The notes: a model not told the origin generated them from the letters alone. DNA of 64,000 nt from CALBPI01 sp038529355 (GCA_038529355.1 JBCBDU010000003.1:62001-126000), one strand, 5' to 3'. Shown: positions 9,033 to 19,025, counted from the first letter of the stretch. Program-made: numbers and translations.

Positions 9033-11267
9033 TTACTGCGTGATGAACGAACCTTCTTCAAGGATTTTCGGCGTCACGAAGATCAACAGCTCTGATTTAT
9101 TGTTGATTCGCTGCGTGTTTTTGAACAGATGACCGAATCCGGGGATGTCACCCAGCAGCGGTACCTTGCTGATCGTGTCGCGAATCTCGGTTTCATAGAT
9201 ACCACCCAGCACGACCGTTTGACCATCGCTGACCAACACTTGCGTTTCGACTTCACGCGTATCGATACTCGGGATCGCACCGCCACCGATGACGGTGAAA
9301 ATCTGACCGACTGTGTCCTGGCTGACGCGAAGATCCATCGCAATGTTGCCGTCCGGCGTGATCTGCGGTGTCACTGTCAGACTCAATACAGCTTCCTTGA
9401 ACACAACCGCTGTCGCGCCACTGGCCGCAGCCTGCTGGAACGGAATCTCAACACCCTGCTTGATGACAGCTTCTTTCTGGTTCGTCGTCACAACACGCGG
9501 GCTGGATACGATCTCACCGCGACCTTCGGCCTGCAGCGCAGACAACTCGAGATCGAGAATGAAGTCACCCTCAAGCAACGCCAGCGCGATCTGACCGGCC
9601 GGGTTGGAGACCGGCAGGTTCACGTTGTAACGCTCAAGGTTGGTTTGCAGATCGACCGGATCAACACCCGTGCGCGGGTCGATATTCGTACCGTTGTTCA
9701 GGTTAGCCAGCTGATTCTGGAAGATTTGGCCCTGTTGCTCTGCCAGCGACGCTGCGATGTTGTTCGCACCTGTGCCGGAGCCGGTAATCGTGTACAAGCC
9801 GTCGTCGGTTGTGTCGATGTTTGACAGACCCAAACGTGCACCGAACTCGCGCGTGTAGTCGTCGTTCACGGATACGATGCGCGACTCAATCAATACCTGC
9901 TGCACCGGAATGTCCAGCGTCGCCACCAAACGGCGGATGTTGCGCAGACTCTCGGCCGTGTCTTGCAGCAGCAGCGTGTTTGTACGCTCGTCAATTGACA
10001 CTGATCCACGCGGGGTCAACAACCCTTCGCTGATCAGGTCCGCCATGTCTTCCGCTTTGGCGTAATTGATTTGCAGGAATTCGGAGAACATCGGCTCCAG
10101 CTCCTGAATCGCGGCGCGCGCTTCCAGATCAGCCTGTTCGCGCGTAGCGATCTCAGCTGACGGTGCGACGATGATGACGTTGCCGTTCTCGCGCATGTCC
10201 AGACCACGCGTCGTCATGACGATGTCCAGAGCTTGATCCCACGGCACGTTCTGTAGACGCAGCGTCAAGTTGCCTTGCACCGTGTCCGAGACAACGATGT
10301 TGCGACCACTGATTTCGGCCAGCAACTGCAGCACAGAGCGAGCGTCGATGTCCTGGAAGTTCAACGTTACGCGCTCGCCGAAATATTCCTTTTCCTCGGA
10401 AAAGATCGAACCTTGCGACTCGTCTTTCTCAACGCGGCTGATCTCAATCGCGAACGTGCCATCCGATTGATATGCCAACTGCTCATAAGCGCCGTCAGCA
10501 GCAATCAATACACGGGCGTCGCGGTTGACGCGCATCGCATCAACGGTCGTCACCGGCGTAGCAAAATCCTGTACGTCGAGGCGTCGCAGCAACTCCGTGG
10601 GCAACTCAGTGTCCTTGAACAGCGCAACAACGCGACCACCTTCCTGACGGATATCGACAGGTGTAGAGGGGTCGGTCAGCGTGACGATGATGCGACCACC
10701 ACCTTCACGGGTGCGACGGAAGTCGATGTTTTCGATAGCGCGCGGGCCATCGTAGCTGGACGAGCCGGACGTTGAAGCCGGTGCACCTGCAAAGTTCGAC
10801 GCTGGCGCTGGTGCAAGCCCCTGTCCGGCGCTCAGTACGACTGAAATCACGTTGCCGCTGATGCTTGTCTGATAGTCAACCATCGACTGCAGATTCAAAA
10901 CGGCACGCGTGCGTCCGTTGGCTTCCGCCATCAATACCGTGTCCAGCGGGCCGACATCGACCTGTTGGCGACGTGTACCCATCTCCAATGCGGAGTTCGG
11001 AATATCGAGGACGATGCGCGCCGGGTTGTCGATCGTGAAGCTCAACGGCGCTTCAGCCGCCTCGCGCATGATCAGACGCAGCTCTACGCCGCGATCGGGA
11101 AGCGACTGGATCTGGATGTCCTGCAAGCCGTTGGTCGGCTCTTGAGCGTTGACTGTGCCCGTCGTCATGGCCAGGGCTGCCAACAGCACTGCGGTGGCTC
11201 CCAACACGAGTCTTGCGACCGGTTGCCACGTTTGAGTCAGGGGCGCCGCTTGAGTTGTGCGCTTCAT
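9033..11267 (-). CDS. pilQ: Type IV pilus secretin PilQ
   Basis: This is the outer-membrane secretin through which type IV pili are extruded. It is 744 residues long. A signal peptide (ending near VNAQ) is followed by two AMIN-type peptidoglycan-binding domains (about 50-140 and 175-265), an STN/secretin N0 domain (about 315-385), an N1-type domain, and the C-terminal secretin beta-barrel region. The latter contains VVTTNQKEAVIKQGVEIPFQ and the terminal GFGHLFKN. I chose the ATG at 11267: it is preceded by GGGAG and starts a proper signal peptide. An upstream ATG at 11303 overlaps the pilP stop. It is the last gene of pilMNOPQ, 23 bases before a terminator. Confidence 0.95.
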   Translation of the reverse strand: MKRTTQAAPLTQTWQPVARLVLGATAVLLAALAMTTGTVNAQEPTNGLQDIQIQSLPDRGVELRLIMREAAEAPLSFTIDNPARIVLDIPNSALEMGTRRQQVDVGPLDTVLMAEANGRTRAVLNLQSMVDYQTSISGNVISVVLSAGQGLAPAPASNFAGAPASTSGSSSYDGPRAIENIDFRRTREGGGRIIVTLTDPSTPVDIRQEGGRVVALFKDTELPTELLRRLDVQDFATPVTTVDAMRVNRDARVLIAADGAYEQLAYQSDGTFAIEISRVEKDESQGSIFSEEKEYFGERVTLNFQDIDARSVLQLLAEISGRNIVVSDTVQGNLTLRLQNVPWDQALDIVMTTRGLDMRENGNVIIVAPSAEIATREQADLEARAAIQELEPMFSEFLQINYAKAEDMADLISEGLLTPRGSVSIDERTNTLLLQDTAESLRNIRRLVATLDIPVQQVLIESRIVSVNDDYTREFGARLGLSNIDTTDDGLYTITGSGTGANNIAASLAEQQGQIFQNQLANLNNGTNIDPRTGVDPVDLQTNLERYNVNLPVSNPAGQIALALLEGDFILDLELSALQAEGRGEIVSSPRVVTTNQKEAVIKQGVEIPFQQAAASGATAVVFKEAVLSLTVTPQITPDGNIAMDLRVSQDTVGQIFTVIGGGAIPSIDTREVETQVLVSDGQTVVLGGIYETEIRDTISKVPLLGDIPGFGHLFKNTQRINNKSELLIFVTPKILEEGSFITQ

Positions 11268-11299
11268 TCTAGATACTCCCAATGCCATTGTTCTCAGGC

Positions 11300-11857
11300 T
11301 CATTTCGCTAGGGCAATGGCGACATCACGTTCGATGTAGCCGCCAATACCGTTTGATACGATTTCAGTCAGAGTTATCTCTGACTCTGTAATTGATGTGA
11401 TTCGACCGTCGTTTTGTCCGACGTAGTTGCCAGGCACGACGCGATGCACCAGACCGTCCTGACCACGCAACAGACCGTAGTTGTTACCGCCCAGGCTCAG
11501 CGTGCCAACCATGTCGAAGGAATCCAGCGGATATTCTTCAAGAAATTCGCGAGTGCGCGTTGGATCCGGACCAGCGGCAGTGCCTGACGGTCCGCCAGCG
11601 GCCGCCGGCACATCACGCGTGAACGGTGAACGCAGCTCTTCTGTATCGGCAACGTAAGTAAACGTCACGTACGGTTTCACTTCAGGCAACGGATCGGGGC
11701 GCTTGCCCGGACGACTCTTGATCTCGTCGACGTACAGATCGAGATCATTCATGTTGCCGCTGCAACCGGCCAGCAAACTGCCCACGGCGACCAGCACCAC
11801 CCACGTTGCGGATGATGTGCGCGCACGGCTATGAGGATTGAATTCAGACAGTTTCAT
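11300..11857 (-). CDS. pilP: Type IV pilus assembly lipoprotein PilP
   Basis: This is an inner-membrane lipoprotein that links the PilN/PilO complex to the secretin PilQ. It has 185 residues. The N-terminal signal ends in the lipobox SLLAGCSG (lipidated Cys about residue 32). The C-terminal beta domain includes YPLDSFDMVGTLSLGGNNYG and the VVPGNYVGQNDG stretch typical of PilP. A GAGGG ribosome site precedes the ATG. It lies 6 bases after pilO and just before pilQ, the canonical order. Confidence 0.94.
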   Translation of the reverse strand: MKLSEFNPHSRARTSSATWVVLVAVGSLLAGCSGNMNDLDLYVDEIKSRPGKRPDPLPEVKPYVTFTYVADTEELRSPFTRDVPAAAGGPSGTAAGPDPTRTREFLEEYPLDSFDMVGTLSLGGNNYGLLRGQDGLVHRVVPGNYVGQNDGRITSITESEITLTEIVSNGIGGYIERDVAIALAK

Positions 11858-11863
11858 TCTCGA

Positions 11864-12466
11864 CTAACCCTCTTCTTCTTCGAGATAACGGTAGGTCTTG
11901 GCCGTCACGTCGAGTATCAACTGTTCGGCACCGGCGTCAGCAGACTCAGGCACAATGCTGATGTCATGCAACGTAACGATACGCGGCAAGGCAGCAACGG
12001 CACTCGCGAAATTCGCGAACGCATGATAGGAGCCACTCAAGCGGATGCGAATGGGTTTCTCGGCATAGAATTCGCGGCGCACTTCAGCCTGCGGCTCGAA
12101 CAGCTTTTCCTCGAGACCGGCTGCAAGCCCTGTCTGCGAAATATCGATAATCAGGTTCGGCAGTTCCGTCTCGCCCGGCAACTGGCGCAGCATCGCACCA
12201 AATGATTGCTCCATCTCAACCAACTGGTCGGCGTATTCCTGGAAGTTCGCGGCTTTGCGTTGCTTGCTTTCGAACACCTGCTTCAGTTCGGTCTCGCGCG
12301 CCACCTCTTTGTCGAACACCAATTGCTTGTCTTTGATGATCGTGAAGTAGATACCAGCGGCACCGACCAACAGGAATACGATAACAACGGCCGCAATCCG
12401 GAACGGTAACGGCCAACGACCGACATCATTCGGATCTAACGCATTCAGATCGTCAATAATGCTCAT
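11864..12466 (-). CDS. pilO: Type IV pilus inner-membrane assembly protein PilO
   Basis: PilO pairs with PilN in the periplasm to form the alignment complex of the pilus machine. It has 200 residues: a short cytoplasmic N-terminus, one transmembrane helix (about 23-43), a coiled-coil stretch (about 48-95), then a ferredoxin-like periplasmic domain (RIRLSGSYHAFANFASAVAA). The start overlaps the pilN stop as ATGA. Family, length and position all agree. Confidence 0.94.
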   Translation of the reverse strand: MSIIDDLNALDPNDVGRWPLPFRIAAVVIVFLLVGAAGIYFTIIKDKQLVFDKEVARETELKQVFESKQRKAANFQEYADQLVEMEQSFGAMLRQLPGETELPNLIIDISQTGLAAGLEEKLFEPQAEVRREFYAEKPIRIRLSGSYHAFANFASAVAALPRIVTLHDISIVPESADAGAEQLILDVTAKTYRYLEEEEG

Positions 12467-13035
12467 TCGACGCCCTCCAGACCATCAGGGTCCTGCGATC
12501 GCTGCTGGGCATTCAGCTCAAAGCTGAAGCGCTCGCGACGCTGTCCGCGATCGATCGTTTCGATCTTCTCAAGGTCAGGCGTACCTAACCATTCCGATTC
12601 ATTCAGGTTGCGCATGTAGGAAGAGACTCGCGTCGATGACTGGGCAACGCCCGCCATACGTACTTCGCGGCCACGCTGCGTCACGCTTTGCAGCTGCACG
12701 CCATCAGGGATCGTGCGCGTTAGCTCATCAAACAGATGCACGACTTCTGGTCGGCTTTGCTGCAACTCTTCAATGACTTCCATGCGCGACAGTAAGCGTG
12801 CTTTTTGCCGCTCGATGCCGTCGATTTCCTTGATGCTTTCCTCCAGCACCTTGATCTCGCGATCAAGCATCGCATTGCGCTCTTGCTGGTGGTTGATACG
12901 CGCGCTATAGACCAAATTAACGAGCCCAATGATGGCCAGGCCGGCAACGATCGCGCCGCCAACGGCAACCAGGAAATTGCGTTGTCGCTCTTTGCGCAGT
13001 TCCTCGCGCCATGGCAATAAATTAATTTTTGGCAT
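12463..13035 (-). CDS. pilN: Type IV pilus assembly protein PilN
   Basis: This bitopic inner-membrane protein binds PilM through its cytoplasmic N-terminus and PilO through its periplasmic part. It is 190 residues long. The highly conserved N-terminal PilM-binding motif INLLPWRE is at residues 4-11. A transmembrane helix spans about 22-42, followed by a coiled coil and a small periplasmic domain. The ATG shares one base with the pilM stop (TAATG), indicating translational coupling. Confidence 0.95.
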   Translation of the reverse strand: MPKINLLPWREELRKERQRNFLVAVGGAIVAGLAIIGLVNLVYSARINHQQERNAMLDREIKVLEESIKEIDGIERQKARLLSRMEVIEELQQSRPEVVHLFDELTRTIPDGVQLQSVTQRGREVRMAGVAQSSTRVSSYMRNLNESEWLGTPDLEKIETIDRGQRRERFSFELNAQQRSQDPDGLEGVE

Positions 13036-14096
13036 TAATCAAAGCTCCGTAGCGCAAGCCCACACGCAGTTAACAGCGCACAAGCATCTGTCTTGACGCC
13101 TTGCCCCTTGGCACGCGCTGACACTTTCATCTGACCAAGCGGATCGCCGATTTCAGTCGGGATACCGACGCGGCTGGCAATCACATCGGCGATGCCGGGA
13201 ATGTTGGCGCAACCGCCACATACAATAATGAGATCAGGTTGCTCGCGACCACCACCTGAGGCCAGATAGAACTGCAGCGAACGACTCACCTGCTGGGTCA
13301 CATCGTCGATAAACGGATCAAGCACTTCCGGCTCATAGTTGCTCGGCAAGCCGCCTTCTTTCTTGGCGCGCCCGGCATCTTCCATCGACAGTCCGTAGGT
13401 GCGCATGATTTCTTCGGTCAACTGCTGGCCGCCGAACGCAAAATCACGCGTGTAAATAACTTTCATGTCCTGCAACACACCAAACGTCGTGTTGCTGGCG
13501 CCGATATCAATGACAGCGACCGATTGCCCGATTCCGTTGTTCGGTATCTGATGCTGCAATAACCGGCAGGCATTCTCGAGGGCGAACGCTTCCACGTCGA
13601 CAACGGCGCTTTTCAATCCGGCGGCTGCTACAGCTGCCTCGCGTTGATCGACGTTATCGGTACGCGTTGCAACAAGCAGCACGTCGTTCATATCTGAATC
13701 AGCTTCGTTCGGCCCGATGATCTCGAAGTCGTGGCTGACCTCTTCCATCGGGAATGGAATGTATTGATCGGCCTGGATCTCGACCTGACCTTCCATCTCA
13801 GCTTCGGACAAACCGGCTGACATCTGGATGGTCTTTGTAATGGCCGCATCACCGCTGATCGCAATCGCAACATCACGGCATTTGGTGCCGGAGCGCTTCA
13901 CGGCGCGACGAATCGCCTCACCGACCGCTTGCGCGTCAACAATGGCTTTGTCGTTGATGGCGTTGGCCGGTGTCGGCTCCGCAGCATACGACTCAACCCG
14001 GTAACTGCGCCCTGCCTCGGCCAGTTCTACGAGCTTGATCGATGACGTAGTAATGTCTAGACCAAGCAGAATGCGCGTTTTCTTACCAAATATCAC
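13035..14096 (-). CDS. pilM: Type IV pilus actin-like ATPase PilM
   Basis: This cytoplasmic actin-fold protein binds PilN and nucleotides and heads the pilMNOPQ operon. It is 353 residues long. ATPase-fold motifs are GLDITTSSIKLVEL at the N-terminus, SVAVIDIGASNTTFGV in the middle and IIVCGGCANIPG near the C-terminus. The start is GTG at 14094-14096 with AAGGA about 8 bases upstream. The 255 bases upstream are AT-rich and shared with the divergent PBP1a gene, the same pil/mrcA divergence seen in many gammaproteobacteria. Confidence 0.95.
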   Translation of the reverse strand: MIFGKKTRILLGLDITTSSIKLVELAEAGRSYRVESYAAEPTPANAINDKAIVDAQAVGEAIRRAVKRSGTKCRDVAIAISGDAAITKTIQMSAGLSEAEMEGQVEIQADQYIPFPMEEVSHDFEIIGPNEADSDMNDVLLVATRTDNVDQREAAVAAAGLKSAVVDVEAFALENACRLLQHQIPNNGIGQSVAVIDIGASNTTFGVLQDMKVIYTRDFAFGGQQLTEEIMRTYGLSMEDAGRAKKEGGLPSNYEPEVLDPFIDDVTQQVSRSLQFYLASGGGREQPDLIIVCGGCANIPGIADVIASRVGIPTEIGDPLGQMKVSARAKGQGVKTDACALLTACGLALRSFD

Positions 14097-14265
14097 TCAA
14101 TTTTTCCTTAATAATCTTTGAGTTACGATTATTATCTGGGCGGTCGCCTGAACAAACGACGTTAACTATATATCAATAAAATGTTAAATAAAATGTGACT
14201 GCGTACCGCTTTTGCGTTTTCTTATCGTATGTCAGCAATTAACTTAAATTCTGTGAACCACGTAG

Positions 14266-14291
14266 CGTCACGCGGTATCGCTCGCGTGACG
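14266..14291. promoter_or_regulatory. 9-bp inverted repeat upstream of the PBP1a gene
   Basis: CGTCACGCG at 14266-14274 is repeated inverted at 14283-14291 with an 8-base spacer. It lies about 60 bases upstream of the PBP1a start, in the divergent pilM/PBP1a spacer. There is no T-run after it, so it is not a terminator. It could be an operator or a leader hairpin; function is inferred only. Confidence 0.35.
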
Positions 14292-14351
14292 TCGTAGTCA
14301 CTTCGCCGGTTTGCGAATTCGCAGGCCCCACTCCCGCATTGGTTGGCCAAT

Positions 14352-16862
14352 ATGCATAATACGGCCAGCACTGACAAGGACATGAATACCGCTTTGAATA
14401 CCAAATTCTTGCTGCGCACCGCGATTCGCGGTCTGACACTAGCCACAGTGGCAGTAATCGCAGGCGCTGCAGCCGTTTTCGCGGCCTATCACTACGCCAA
14501 GCCCGGCCTGCCGGATGCCGCTACTGTGCGCGATATCCCGTTGCAGGTGCCATTGCGCGTTTACACACGCGACGGCAAGCTGATCCAGGAAATCGGTGAG
14601 CAACGGCGTATTCTTGTTAATAGCTTCGACGAATTCCCTGAGCATGTCGTGCAAGCATTCCTGGCGGCAGAAGATGACCGGTTCTTCACGCACCCGGGCA
14701 TCGACTATCAAGGTGTTTTGCGCGCGGCGATCAAAAATACGCTGGCCGGCAGTCGCAAACAGGGCGCGAGCACGCTGACGCAGCAGCTTGCCCGCGATTA
14801 TTTCCTGACCCGCGAGCGCAGCTACATTCGCAAGATCAAGGAGGCATTCCTGGCCTGGAAGATCGAGCAGGAGTTCAGCAAACAGGAAATCATGACGCTG
14901 TTCCTGAACAAAATGTTCTTCGGACAACGTGCTTACGGCGTTGCAGCAGCCGGGCAGGTCTATTTCGGCAAGGAACTGGGCGATCTGAACGTTGCCGAGG
15001 CCGCGACCCTTGCCGGCGTGTTGCAAGCGCCGTCCGCCTACAATCCTGTGTCCGGGCCGGATCAGGCGCGTGATCGTCGACGCTATGTGCTCGGGCGTAT
15101 GCGCGATCTTGGTTTCATTAATCAACAACAGTGGCAAGGTGCAACAGACTACCCGTTACAGTCCAAATTGCATGGCGCCGACATCGAGCTCTCCGCACCG
15201 TACCTTGCCGAAATGGTGCGATTGGAGCTCGTAAACAAGTATGGCCGCGACATCACGACTCGCGGTTACCGTGTCACGACAACGATCGACAGCCGTATGC
15301 AACAGGCCGCCAATTTCGCCGTGCGCGACGGGCTGTTGGAGTACGACCGTCGCCACGGCTTCCGCGGAGCGCTGGCGTCAATCGATGTGGCCACCGCGAC
15401 CGATGCACAAATCGAGCAGACGTTGGCTGACTACTCGGGTGCGGGCGGCCTGAAGAGCGCCATCGTGATGGCGATCAACGAGAACAACAGCGCCGATCTC
15501 AGACTGGCTGGCGACCTGCGCGTGCGGCTGCCGTGGAGCGGCGTGAACTGGGCAGTGCCGTTCATCGACCGGCGCCGTGTCGGCAACAAGCCGGAATCCA
15601 TCGATGAAGTGCTCACCGCCGGCGACGTCGTTTATGTCATCGAAACCGTCACGGGCAGTTACGCGTTGGCGCAATTGCCAGAAGCGCAAGGCGCGCTGGT
15701 CGCGCTGGATCCCAATGACGGCGCCATCGCCGCGTTGACCGGCGGCTTTGACTATTACACAAGCAAATTCAATCGCGTCATTCAGGCCGAGCGGCAACCG
15801 GGCTCCAGCTTCAAGCCGTTTATCTACTCAGCAGCCCTGGCGAATGGCTTCACACTGGCAAGCGTGATCAATGATGCGCCGTTCGTCGTCAGCTCCCGTG
15901 ACTATGAGGGCGAGTGGCGCCCGAAGAACTCAACCGGCAAGTTTTATGGGCCAACGCGCATGCGCAATGGTCTCGTACGCTCACTGAACCTCGTGTCGGT
16001 TCGCATGCTCGACAAGATCGGCATCCGTAGCGCGCTCGAGCACATCCGTAAATTCGGCTTCGGCGACAAAGCGCTGCCGGCTGATTTGTCCCTGGCGCTC
16101 GGCAGTGGCGGCGCCACGCCGCTCGATATGGCGAGCGGTTATGCCGTGCTCGCCAATGGTGGCTTTCAGGTCACGCCCTACTTTATTGACCGCGTTGAAC
16201 TCGCCGATGGTGAAGTGCTGGAGATCGCAAACCCGGCGCGCGTGTGCAAACGCTGCGAGGCAGTTGAGCAACCGGAGCCTGACAATATCGAGGCACTGAA
16301 CGTCACCAGTGCGGCGACGCTGTACGGCGAGGCGCTGCGCGAATTCCTCGGAGACGCCGTGATCGCACCGCGCGTGCTGCCGGCGACCAACATCTGGTTG
16401 GTACAGGACATCATGCGCGACGTAATCCGCCGCGGCACCGGCCGCCGCGCGCGTGTGCTGAACAGGAATGACCTGGCTGGCAAGACCGGTACCTCGAACG
16501 ATCAGCGCGATGCATGGTTTGCCGGCTTCAACCCGGATCTCGTTGCGGTCACATGGGTCGGCTTCGACAGTGACGAGCCGTTGGGTGCTGGTGAAGAGGG
16601 CGGCCGCACGGCATTGCCGGTATGGATTCACTTCATGCGCGATGCGCTGGCCGGTGCGCCGCAGCGCAGCTATCCGCAACCATCGGGTTTGGTGACCGTG
16701 CGCGTCTCGTCGAAAACCGGCGATTTGGCTGGCGCCAATGATCGCGACTTCGTATTCGAGACGTTTGAAGCCGGCACCGAACCGACCGTAACCGGCGATG
16801 ACATTTTGGCTAGCCCGTTCGGCGACTCTGGCGAAGCCGTTGAGCTCGAGAATGTTTTCTGA
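14352..16862 (+). CDS. mrcA: Penicillin-binding protein 1A, bifunctional transglycosylase/transpeptidase
   Basis: This is a class A PBP that polymerises and cross-links peptidoglycan at the inner-membrane surface. It has 836 residues: a transmembrane anchor (about 25-45), a GT51 domain with catalytic Glu107 in AAEDDRFFTHPG and GASTLTQQLARDYFLTRERS, an OB-like insertion (about 315-425), and a transpeptidase domain with nucleophile Ser485 in PGSSFKP and the KTGTSND motif. The ATG at 14352 is chosen. An ATG at 14382 has its AAGGA too close, and a TTG at 14343 is also in frame. It is divergent from pilM, the usual place for mrcA/ponA. Confidence 0.95.
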   Translation: MHNTASTDKDMNTALNTKFLLRTAIRGLTLATVAVIAGAAAVFAAYHYAKPGLPDAATVRDIPLQVPLRVYTRDGKLIQEIGEQRRILVNSFDEFPEHVVQAFLAAEDDRFFTHPGIDYQGVLRAAIKNTLAGSRKQGASTLTQQLARDYFLTRERSYIRKIKEAFLAWKIEQEFSKQEIMTLFLNKMFFGQRAYGVAAAGQVYFGKELGDLNVAEAATLAGVLQAPSAYNPVSGPDQARDRRRYVLGRMRDLGFINQQQWQGATDYPLQSKLHGADIELSAPYLAEMVRLELVNKYGRDITTRGYRVTTTIDSRMQQAANFAVRDGLLEYDRRHGFRGALASIDVATATDAQIEQTLADYSGAGGLKSAIVMAINENNSADLRLAGDLRVRLPWSGVNWAVPFIDRRRVGNKPESIDEVLTAGDVVYVIETVTGSYALAQLPEAQGALVALDPNDGAIAALTGGFDYYTSKFNRVIQAERQPGSSFKPFIYSAALANGFTLASVINDAPFVVSSRDYEGEWRPKNSTGKFYGPTRMRNGLVRSLNLVSVRMLDKIGIRSALEHIRKFGFGDKALPADLSLALGSGGATPLDMASGYAVLANGGFQVTPYFIDRVELADGEVLEIANPARVCKRCEAVEQPEPDNIEALNVTSAATLYGEALREFLGDAVIAPRVLPATNIWLVQDIMRDVIRRGTGRRARVLNRNDLAGKTGTSNDQRDAWFAGFNPDLVAVTWVGFDSDEPLGAGEEGGRTALPVWIHFMRDALAGAPQRSYPQPSGLVTVRVSSKTGDLAGANDRDFVFETFEAGTEPTVTGDDILASPFGDSGEAVELENVF

Positions 16863-16910
16863 CTTAATGCCAGCGTCCGGATAGCAACCTGTCACCTGCG
16901 GTGATCGCCC

Positions 16911-17522
16911 ATGAACCAACCGTTTGCCAACGACCGTCCGCGTCTGAGTGTCGCCCAGGAGGCCGCGCGCATCATGGCGGATCACGGGATCAAAGACTTC
17001 CAGGTCGCCAAGCGCAAAGCTGCCGAGCGACTTGGCCTTGACCGACACGGCGCGCTGCCCAGCAATCAGGAAGTCGAGGATGCGCTGATCGAGCATCACC
17101 GCCTGTACAGTGAAGATGATCATGCCGCTATGCTTGCTCAACGGCGTGGCATCGTGCTCGAGTTCATGCGCTCAATCGATACGTTCGAGCCGCGCCTGGT
17201 CGGGCCGCTGCTGACCGGCACCGCCGCTGAGGACTCGCCAGCAAACCTGCACATATTCACCGATAGTCCGGAAGACCTGGCATGGCTGCTGGAGTCACAG
17301 GGTGTTGACTACAAGCTGTTCGAACGCAGGCTCAGAATCCAGCGAGATCGCAGCGACACGTACCCCGGTTACCGGTTTGACTGGGGCAATGTGGCTATCG
17401 AGGCTACCGTGTTTCGTTACGACGGTTTGCGCCAGGCACCGCTAAGCCCGGTCGATGGCAAACCCATGCGACGCGCATCCATCAAGAAGGTACAGCGGCT
17501 GCTGGACAGCAATCCCGCCTGA
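16911..17522 (+). CDS. Conserved hypothetical protein
   Basis: This is a 203-residue soluble protein with no signal or membrane segment. The N-terminal half (about 10-100) is charged and helical, with AARIMADHGIKDFQVAKRKA and a His-rich EHHRLYSEDDH. The second half looks like an alpha/beta domain (RLVGPLLTGTAAEDSPANLH, then FTDSPEDLAWLLES). The layout of a small variable helix domain and a GPLLTG...LHIFTDS stretch faintly recalls nucleotidyltransferase folds. I see no complete GS...DxD motif, so no function is assigned. It follows PBP1a by 48 bases on the same strand and converges on gltA. Confidence 0.75.
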   Translation: MNQPFANDRPRLSVAQEAARIMADHGIKDFQVAKRKAAERLGLDRHGALPSNQEVEDALIEHHRLYSEDDHAAMLAQRRGIVLEFMRSIDTFEPRLVGPLLTGTAAEDSPANLHIFTDSPEDLAWLLESQGVDYKLFERRLRIQRDRSDTYPGYRFDWGNVAIEATVFRYDGLRQAPLSPVDGKPMRRASIKKVQRLLDSNPA

Positions 17523-17581
17523 GACAGTTGCGCCGGCGACCGCCGCCGAGCCAGCGGCGTCGCGGCACAATGTAGCGCTAG

Positions 17582-18871
17582 CTAGCGGCTGGCGATATCG
17601 GAGTAGTCGCGCGCCGGCGAGCCAGTGTACAACTGTCGCGGACGACTGATGCGGCTGTTCTCACCGATCATCTCATCCCAATGTGCAACCCAGCCAACAG
17701 CCCGCCCGATGGCGAACATGACGGTGAACATTGACGTTGGGATCCCGAGCGCGCGGTAGATGATGCCGGAGTAGAAATCGACATTCGGGTACAGGTTCTT
17801 CTCGATGAAGTACTCATCCTGCAGCGCAACCTGTTCCAGTTCGAGCGCAAGATCGAACAACGGGTTGTCAGTGCGACCGAGATTCTTCAGCACTTTGTGG
17901 CACATCTCGCGGATGATTGTCGCGCGCGGATCAAAGTTTTTGTACACACGATGACCGAAGCCCATCAGGCGGAACGGATCGTTCTTGTCTTTCGCACGCG
18001 CCACAAACTCGGGAATACGCGAGGTATCGCCAATTTGCTCGAGCATTTGCAACACAGCTTCGTTGGCGCCGCCATGCGCCGGGCCCCACAGCGCAGAGAT
18101 GCCTGCGGCGACTGCAGAATACGGGTTAGCGCCGGAGCTAGCCGCCATGCGTACCGTTGATGTGGAGCAATTCTGCTCATGGTCTGCATGCAGAATAAAC
18201 AACAGATCGAGCGCTTCGGCAGCAACCGGGTCAATCTGGTAAGGCTCTGCCGGCACACCGAAGAACATGTTCAGCATGTTGCTGCAGTAGTCCAGATCAT
18301 TACGCGGGTAGATGAATGGCTGACCCAGCGAGTGTTTGTACGCCGCAGCGGCAATGGTCGGCAGTTTGGCGATGATGCGGTGCGCGAAAATCTCACGGTG
18401 ACGCGGATCGTTGATATCCGTCGAGTCGTGGTAGAACGCAGACATCGAGCCCACGACACCAGAAACCATAGCCATCGGGTGCGCGTCGTAGTGGAAACCG
18501 TTGTAGAAGCGCAGCAGGCTCTCGTTCAGCATCGTGTGATGACGAATCGAGTCTGTGAACTCTTCGAGCTCACTGGCCGTCGGCAGCTCGCCGTTCAGCA
18601 ACAGATAGCACACCTCGATGTAGTGTGAGGATGCTGCGAGCTGCTCAACCGGGTAGCCGCGGTACATCAACACGCCTTCGTTGCCATCGATAAACGTGAT
18701 CTGGCTTTCGCAACTACCGGTCGATACGAAGCCCGGGTCGTACGTGAATACGCCCTGATCCTTGTACAGGGAGCCGATAGACACGACGTCTGGCCCGGTC
18801 GTGCCGGAGCGAACCGGCAGCTGGGTGGCCTTGCCGTCGGGTGAGGTCAGTGTGTAGAACTTATCGGTCAT
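17582..18871 (-). CDS. gltA: Citrate synthase (type II, hexameric-type)
   Basis: This condenses oxaloacetate and acetyl-CoA at the entry of the TCA cycle. It is 429 residues long, the size of the NADH-sensitive gram-negative type. Catalytic histidines are seen in HADHEQNCSTSTVR and in GFGHRVYKNFDPRA. The catalytic Asp is in the C-terminal YPNVDFYSGI. The beta-rich N-terminal domain (GLYxYDPGFVSTGSCESQITF-like) is present. It is a single gene, convergent with the upstream hypothetical and separated from rpmE by 154 bases. No doubt about the family. Confidence 0.97.
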   Translation of the reverse strand: MTDKFYTLTSPDGKATQLPVRSGTTGPDVVSIGSLYKDQGVFTYDPGFVSTGSCESQITFIDGNEGVLMYRGYPVEQLAASSHYIEVCYLLLNGELPTASELEEFTDSIRHHTMLNESLLRFYNGFHYDAHPMAMVSGVVGSMSAFYHDSTDINDPRHREIFAHRIIAKLPTIAAAAYKHSLGQPFIYPRNDLDYCSNMLNMFFGVPAEPYQIDPVAAEALDLLFILHADHEQNCSTSTVRMAASSGANPYSAVAAGISALWGPAHGGANEAVLQMLEQIGDTSRIPEFVARAKDKNDPFRLMGFGHRVYKNFDPRATIIREMCHKVLKNLGRTDNPLFDLALELEQVALQDEYFIEKNLYPNVDFYSGIIYRALGIPTSMFTVMFAIGRAVGWVAHWDEMIGENSRISRPRQLYTGSPARDYSDIASR

Positions 18872-19025
18872 GTCTGTTTGTCCCTGAAGGTCTGGATGGA
18901 AAACTGCGCGTCGTACGCAGCAACGAGGACACGGCGGTGTCCATCGGTGAACCGGACGGGCAGATCACACGACCGGTAGCCGCGGCGCCATTCTACCCGA
19001 CGGCGCCATGACTGCTGGTTCGATT

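Noticed and set aside
14097..14351. Exact promoters for pilM and PBP1a
   Set aside because: The spacer is AT-rich with several TATAAT-like words, but none has a good -35 at proper distance.
15981..17141. Long open frame antisense to the PBP1a gene
   Set aside because: It covers the transpeptidase domain on the other strand and shows no domain of its own.
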